From an uncultured Spirochaetia bacterium (lineage in GTDB: Bacteria; Spirochaetota; Brachyspiria; Brachyspirales; Brachyspiraceae), in assembly GCA_947038115.1 (NCBI GenBank), contig CAMQVF010000008.1, positions 1 to 44,635 on the forward strand: a DNA stretch of 44,635 nt, in the 5' to 3' direction. Position numbers and translations under genes: made by a program. Numbering within the stretch: position 1 is the stretch's first letter; every line of letters starts with the position of its first letter. The notes beneath the pieces were generated by a model. That model made no database searches. It was not told the DNA's origin and was given only the letters and a program-made list of their open reading frames with translations. Below are positions 41,933-44,635 of the stretch, one piece after another.

Positions 41933-44332
41933 ATGAAGATACCGTATACTTGGCTTAAGGAATATATTTCATTAGAAGGGATATCTGTAGAAGAGCTTGC
42001 TGAAAAAGTTACTCAAGCTGGAACTGAAATTGCTTCTATCGACACTGTTGATGGTGATATACCCGGTGTTATTATAGGAAAAGTTTTGTCTTTACATAAG
42101 CACCCTGATTCTGATAAACTTGCTATTTGTAAAGTTGATATAGGAAGTGGTGGTATTCTTCCTATAGTTTGTGGTGCTCCAAATGTTGTAGAAAATATTT
42201 TAGTTCCTGTTGCAACTGTTGGTACTAAATTACCTAATGGTATGACAATTAAAAAAACTTCTAAAAGAGGTTTTGAAAGTAATGGAATGATATGTTCTAA
42301 AACAGAGCTTGGATATGTTGATACTGCAACAGTTGATGGAATTTGGGTGCTTGATATTGATGACTCGAAAATTGGACTTGATATTTCTTCGGTTGTTAAT
42401 AGTGTTGAGTATTTATTTAATGCGGAAATTACAGCGAATAGAGGTGATATTTTAAGTGTTATAGGCTTTGCTCGTGAATGCTCTGTTATTCTTGAAAGAA
42501 GAGTGACTATTCCAACTGTGGAGTCATATGATAGCAAGGGTGGAAATATCGATATTGTTGTTGAAAATGCCGACTTATGCCCTAAATATATTGGACGTCT
42601 AATTGAAAATATTACAATTGCTCCTTCTCCTGAATGGATGCAAAATCGACTTATAATGTGTGGAATTAAGCCTATAAATAATATAGTTGATGCTACAAAT
42701 TATGTCATGCTTGAATATGGTCAACCTATGCATGCCTTTGATTTTGATAAAGTTAAGGGTAAAAAAATAATAGTAAGAAATGCTAGAGCAGGTGAAAAAA
42801 TTACTCTGCTTGACACTACAGAACTTGAACTTACAGAAGAAATGCTTGTTGTCGCAGATACTGAAAATGCTATTGCATTGGCTGGCGTTATGGGTGGACT
42901 TGAGACAAGTATTACAGATGAAACTAAAAGTGTACTTATAGAAAGTGCTTATTTTGATAGTATATCAGTAAGGCGAGCGTCTAGTATTACAAATATAAAA
43001 ACTGATGCTTCTTACAGATTTGAAAGAGGAATTGACCACACATTAACACTTCAATCATTGAATAGAGTTGTTGATTTGATTATTACTTTAAATAAAGATG
43101 CTAAAATTGTCTCAAGGGCAAAAGAAATTAATAGTAAAAATTTCGAGAATAGACATATTGTTTTTGATTGTGATTTAGTCAAAAAATATTTATCTCTTGA
43201 GCTTAATAGATTGGAAATTGTTGCATTGTTGAAATATTCAGGGCTTAATGCTTCGGCTTTAGGTGGAAATTCACTTAAAATTGATTTACCTCCACATAGG
43301 CAGGATTTGAATATTTCTGTTGATATTGTTGAAGAGATTGCGAGACTGCATGGATATAATAATCTTAAAACTACTATACCTAGAATAAAATCTAATTATA
43401 TAGAAAGCGATTATTATAAAATATCGAACTTAAAACATTTAATGGCTTCTTATGGCTATTTGGAAGTGAAACATTATTCGATGGGGGATAGTGATATTTA
43501 CTCTAAACTTGATATGGATAAAGATTCTTTTATAAATATATTAAGTCCATTATCTCAAGACCTTGACATATTAAGACCCACTACCTTTGCTTCTATAATG
43601 CGAACCATTGCTTATAATCAAACTAGAAGGAATAAAAGCGGTTTAATTTTTGAAGTCGGAAATATTTTTTATAAAACGTCAGATAATAATTATATTGAAG
43701 AAAAAAGAGTAACAGCTGCGATTTTTGGACAAGCAGTATCTAAAAGTTGGAATAAAGATGCAAGAAATTTTGACTTCTTTGACTTATCTGGAACATTAGA
43801 GCAATTCTTCAGTGATGTTAATGCATCTGACTACAAACTTACTCCTTCTGAGCATAAATGGTTTATACCTGGTCAATATGCGGAAGTTTCTATATTTGGA
43901 GAATGTGTTGGGTATATTGGAAAAGTTCATCCAAAAATTAATTCTATATTCGATATTTCTAATGATGTTTTTTTATTTGATATCGATGCAAAAAAAATAG
44001 TTAATCTTATAAAAGATAAAGGTATTGATGTTCAGTTTCATGACATGGGTAAATATCCTGCCGTTTATAGAGACTTGGCATTGATTTGTGATAGAAATAT
44101 GGAATTTGATAAAGCATTGAATACAATCAAAAAGTTTAATGAGATAATACAAAATGTTAATGTTGTTGATAGATATATTGGTGAGCAAGTTGAAGAAGGT
44201 AAATGTTCGGTTGCAATATCTATTACATATTTTGATCCTAAAAAAACATTAAAAGAAGAAGATGTTAATTCGGTAGAGAAAGATTTACTCGAAACGCTTG
44301 AAAGAGATTTTTCTATCGCTCTAAGACAGTAA
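41933..44332 (+). CDS. pheT: Phenylalanine-tRNA ligase beta subunit
   Basis: 799 aa, the usual bacterial length. It has the N-terminal EMAP/OB-type tRNA-binding domain (about 40-150, IIGKVLSLHKHPDSDKLAICKVD...), the B3/B4 editing domain (about 210-390, with YGQPMHAFDFDKV and ALAGVMGG), the B5 domain (about 400-470), the catalytic-like core (about 490-690), and the C-terminal ferredoxin-fold anticodon-binding domain (FDX-ACB, about 700-799, KYPAVYRDLALICDR). It forms the alpha2-beta2 enzyme with PheS. GGAA lies eight bases before the ATG. Confidence 0.96.
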   Translation: MKIPYTWLKEYISLEGISVEELAEKVTQAGTEIASIDTVDGDIPGVIIGKVLSLHKHPDSDKLAICKVDIGSGGILPIVCGAPNVVENILVPVATVGTKLPNGMTIKKTSKRGFESNGMICSKTELGYVDTATVDGIWVLDIDDSKIGLDISSVVNSVEYLFNAEITANRGDILSVIGFARECSVILERRVTIPTVESYDSKGGNIDIVVENADLCPKYIGRLIENITIAPSPEWMQNRLIMCGIKPINNIVDATNYVMLEYGQPMHAFDFDKVKGKKIIVRNARAGEKITLLDTTELELTEEMLVVADTENAIALAGVMGGLETSITDETKSVLIESAYFDSISVRRASSITNIKTDASYRFERGIDHTLTLQSLNRVVDLIITLNKDAKIVSRAKEINSKNFENRHIVFDCDLVKKYLSLELNRLEIVALLKYSGLNASALGGNSLKIDLPPHRQDLNISVDIVEEIARLHGYNNLKTTIPRIKSNYIESDYYKISNLKHLMASYGYLEVKHYSMGDSDIYSKLDMDKDSFINILSPLSQDLDILRPTTFASIMRTIAYNQTRRNKSGLIFEVGNIFYKTSDNNYIEEKRVTAAIFGQAVSKSWNKDARNFDFFDLSGTLEQFFSDVNASDYKLTPSEHKWFIPGQYAEVSIFGECVGYIGKVHPKINSIFDISNDVFLFDIDAKKIVNLIKDKGIDVQFHDMGKYPAVYRDLALICDRNMEFDKALNTIKKFNEIIQNVNVVDRYIGEQVEEGKCSVAISITYFDPKKTLKEEDVNSVEKDLLETLERDFSIALRQ

Positions 44333-44357
44333 TTATTAAAATTGATGAGGTATTTGA

Positions 44358-44635
44358 ATGCAGTATGATGTTATAAATTGGGATACTATAGACAATGCTA
44401 TTTCGATATTAGTTGAAAAAGTAAAAAAATCGAATGTAAAATATGAAGTCGTTTATGGGCTTCCTCGTGGCGGATTAGTGCCTGCGGTTATGCTTTCACA
44501 TGCGTTGAAACTTCCTTTGGTGCTTAATATGGAAGAAGTGTGGCGGATGAAAGTTGGTGGTAAAGAAGTTTTGATTGTCGATGATATATCAGACACTGGG
44601 AAAACTCTAAAATATTTTACCGATCAACAATTCCA
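44358..44635 (+). CDS. Phosphoribosyltransferase, Gpt-like (truncated by window end)
   Basis: The first 92 codons of a gene that runs past the window end. It starts at ATG 44358, after GATGAGG, 25 bases downstream of pheT. VYGLPRGGLVPAVMLSHAL (about 33-51) and the PRPP loop VLIVDDISDTGKTL (about 72-85) identify a type I phosphoribosyltransferase, most like xanthine-guanine phosphoribosyltransferase (Gpt) or related purine enzymes. The C-terminal half is missing, so substrate is not fixed. A partial frame, not a pseudogene. Confidence 0.85.
   Translation, partial: MQYDVINWDTIDNAISILVEKVKKSNVKYEVVYGLPRGGLVPAVMLSHALKLPLVLNMEEVWRMKVGGKEVLIVDDISDTGKTLKYFTDQQF

Noticed and set aside
42013-42537. 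174-codon open frame antisense to pheT
   Set aside because: It lies wholly within a clear pheT reading frame, has no ribosome binding site, and its protein is low-complexity Ser/Ile/Thr, typical of a shadow frame.

Overview
The window is one contiguous piece of a compact, very AT-rich bacterial chromosome (roughly 30% G+C by eye). The cell is a diderm: it has a TonB-dependent receptor, ExbD, a TolC/adaptor/RND efflux pump, KdsD (a Kdo/LPS precursor enzyme) and several lipobox lipoproteins. CheX, leucine-rich-repeat and receiver-type proteins and many small lipoproteins would fit a spirochaete-like lineage, but no rRNA or other decisive marker is present, so this placement is weak. Genes are tightly packed. 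Convergent pairs often lie 3-7 bases apart, operon genes overlap by 1-17 bases, and recognisable sigma70-type promoters sit in almost every divergent gap. There is no CRISPR array, IS element, prophage or rRNA.

Layout. 1-3500 (minus): a cobalamin-riboswitch-controlled BtuB-like receptor followed by a two-repeat lipoprotein. 3557-6597: rseP and ispG, then convergent apt. 6681-8333: a two-gene restriction-modification module (NPPF adenine methyltransferase plus PD-(D/E)xK nuclease) wedged between apt and lepA and flanked by a degenerate direct repeat of the lepA promoter/leader. 8417-10225: lepA. 10226-10666: no protein gene, but a well-formed structured RNA gene on the minus strand (own promoter, own terminator, pairing ends; 6S-like) and a separate plus-strand promoter leading into a strong hairpin. 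10667-13853 (minus operon): degenerate LytM-domain protein, AtpZ-like protein, pncB and a PPC-like lipoprotein. 13917-16957: histidine permease (YuiF-type) and hutH. 16964-19412 (minus): pyk, dus. 19548-25988: TetR regulator with a perfect palindromic operator at its own start site, then outer-membrane channel, adaptor and RND pump. 25994-28384 (minus): lipoprotein, exbD, MATE transporter. 28472-29495: LRR protein. 29501-30514 (minus): kdsD. 30598-32237: receiver/degenerate-GGDEF protein and tsaC-like gene. 32241-33054 (minus): cheX and a small membrane protein. 33173-35535: tRNA-Gln(UUG), prs, rplY/ctc, pth. 35539-37466 (minus): DciA-like protein, a very divergent sigma-like protein and a possible anti-sigma partner. 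37501-40780: D-2-hydroxyacid dehydrogenase, HPr-like protein, GntP-type permease, dut. 40794-44635: pheS, pheT and a truncated phosphoribosyltransferase gene.

How the parts work together. Most genes are housekeeping: translation (lepA, pheST, pth, rplY, tRNA-Gln, dus, tsaC), nucleotide and cofactor supply (prs, apt, dut, pncB, ispG) and central carbon (pyk). Accessory modules are small and self-contained: B12 import under riboswitch control, histidine uptake and deamination, hydroxyacid or glycerate uptake and oxidation with an embedded HPr, and TetR-controlled efflux. The most unusual items are the unannotated structured RNA (10245-10433), the R-M insertion with a duplicated promoter/leader, the B12-operon repeat lipoprotein, the divergent sigma/anti-sigma-like pair, and a GGDEF-type protein that has lost its active site but kept an RxxD I-site-like motif.
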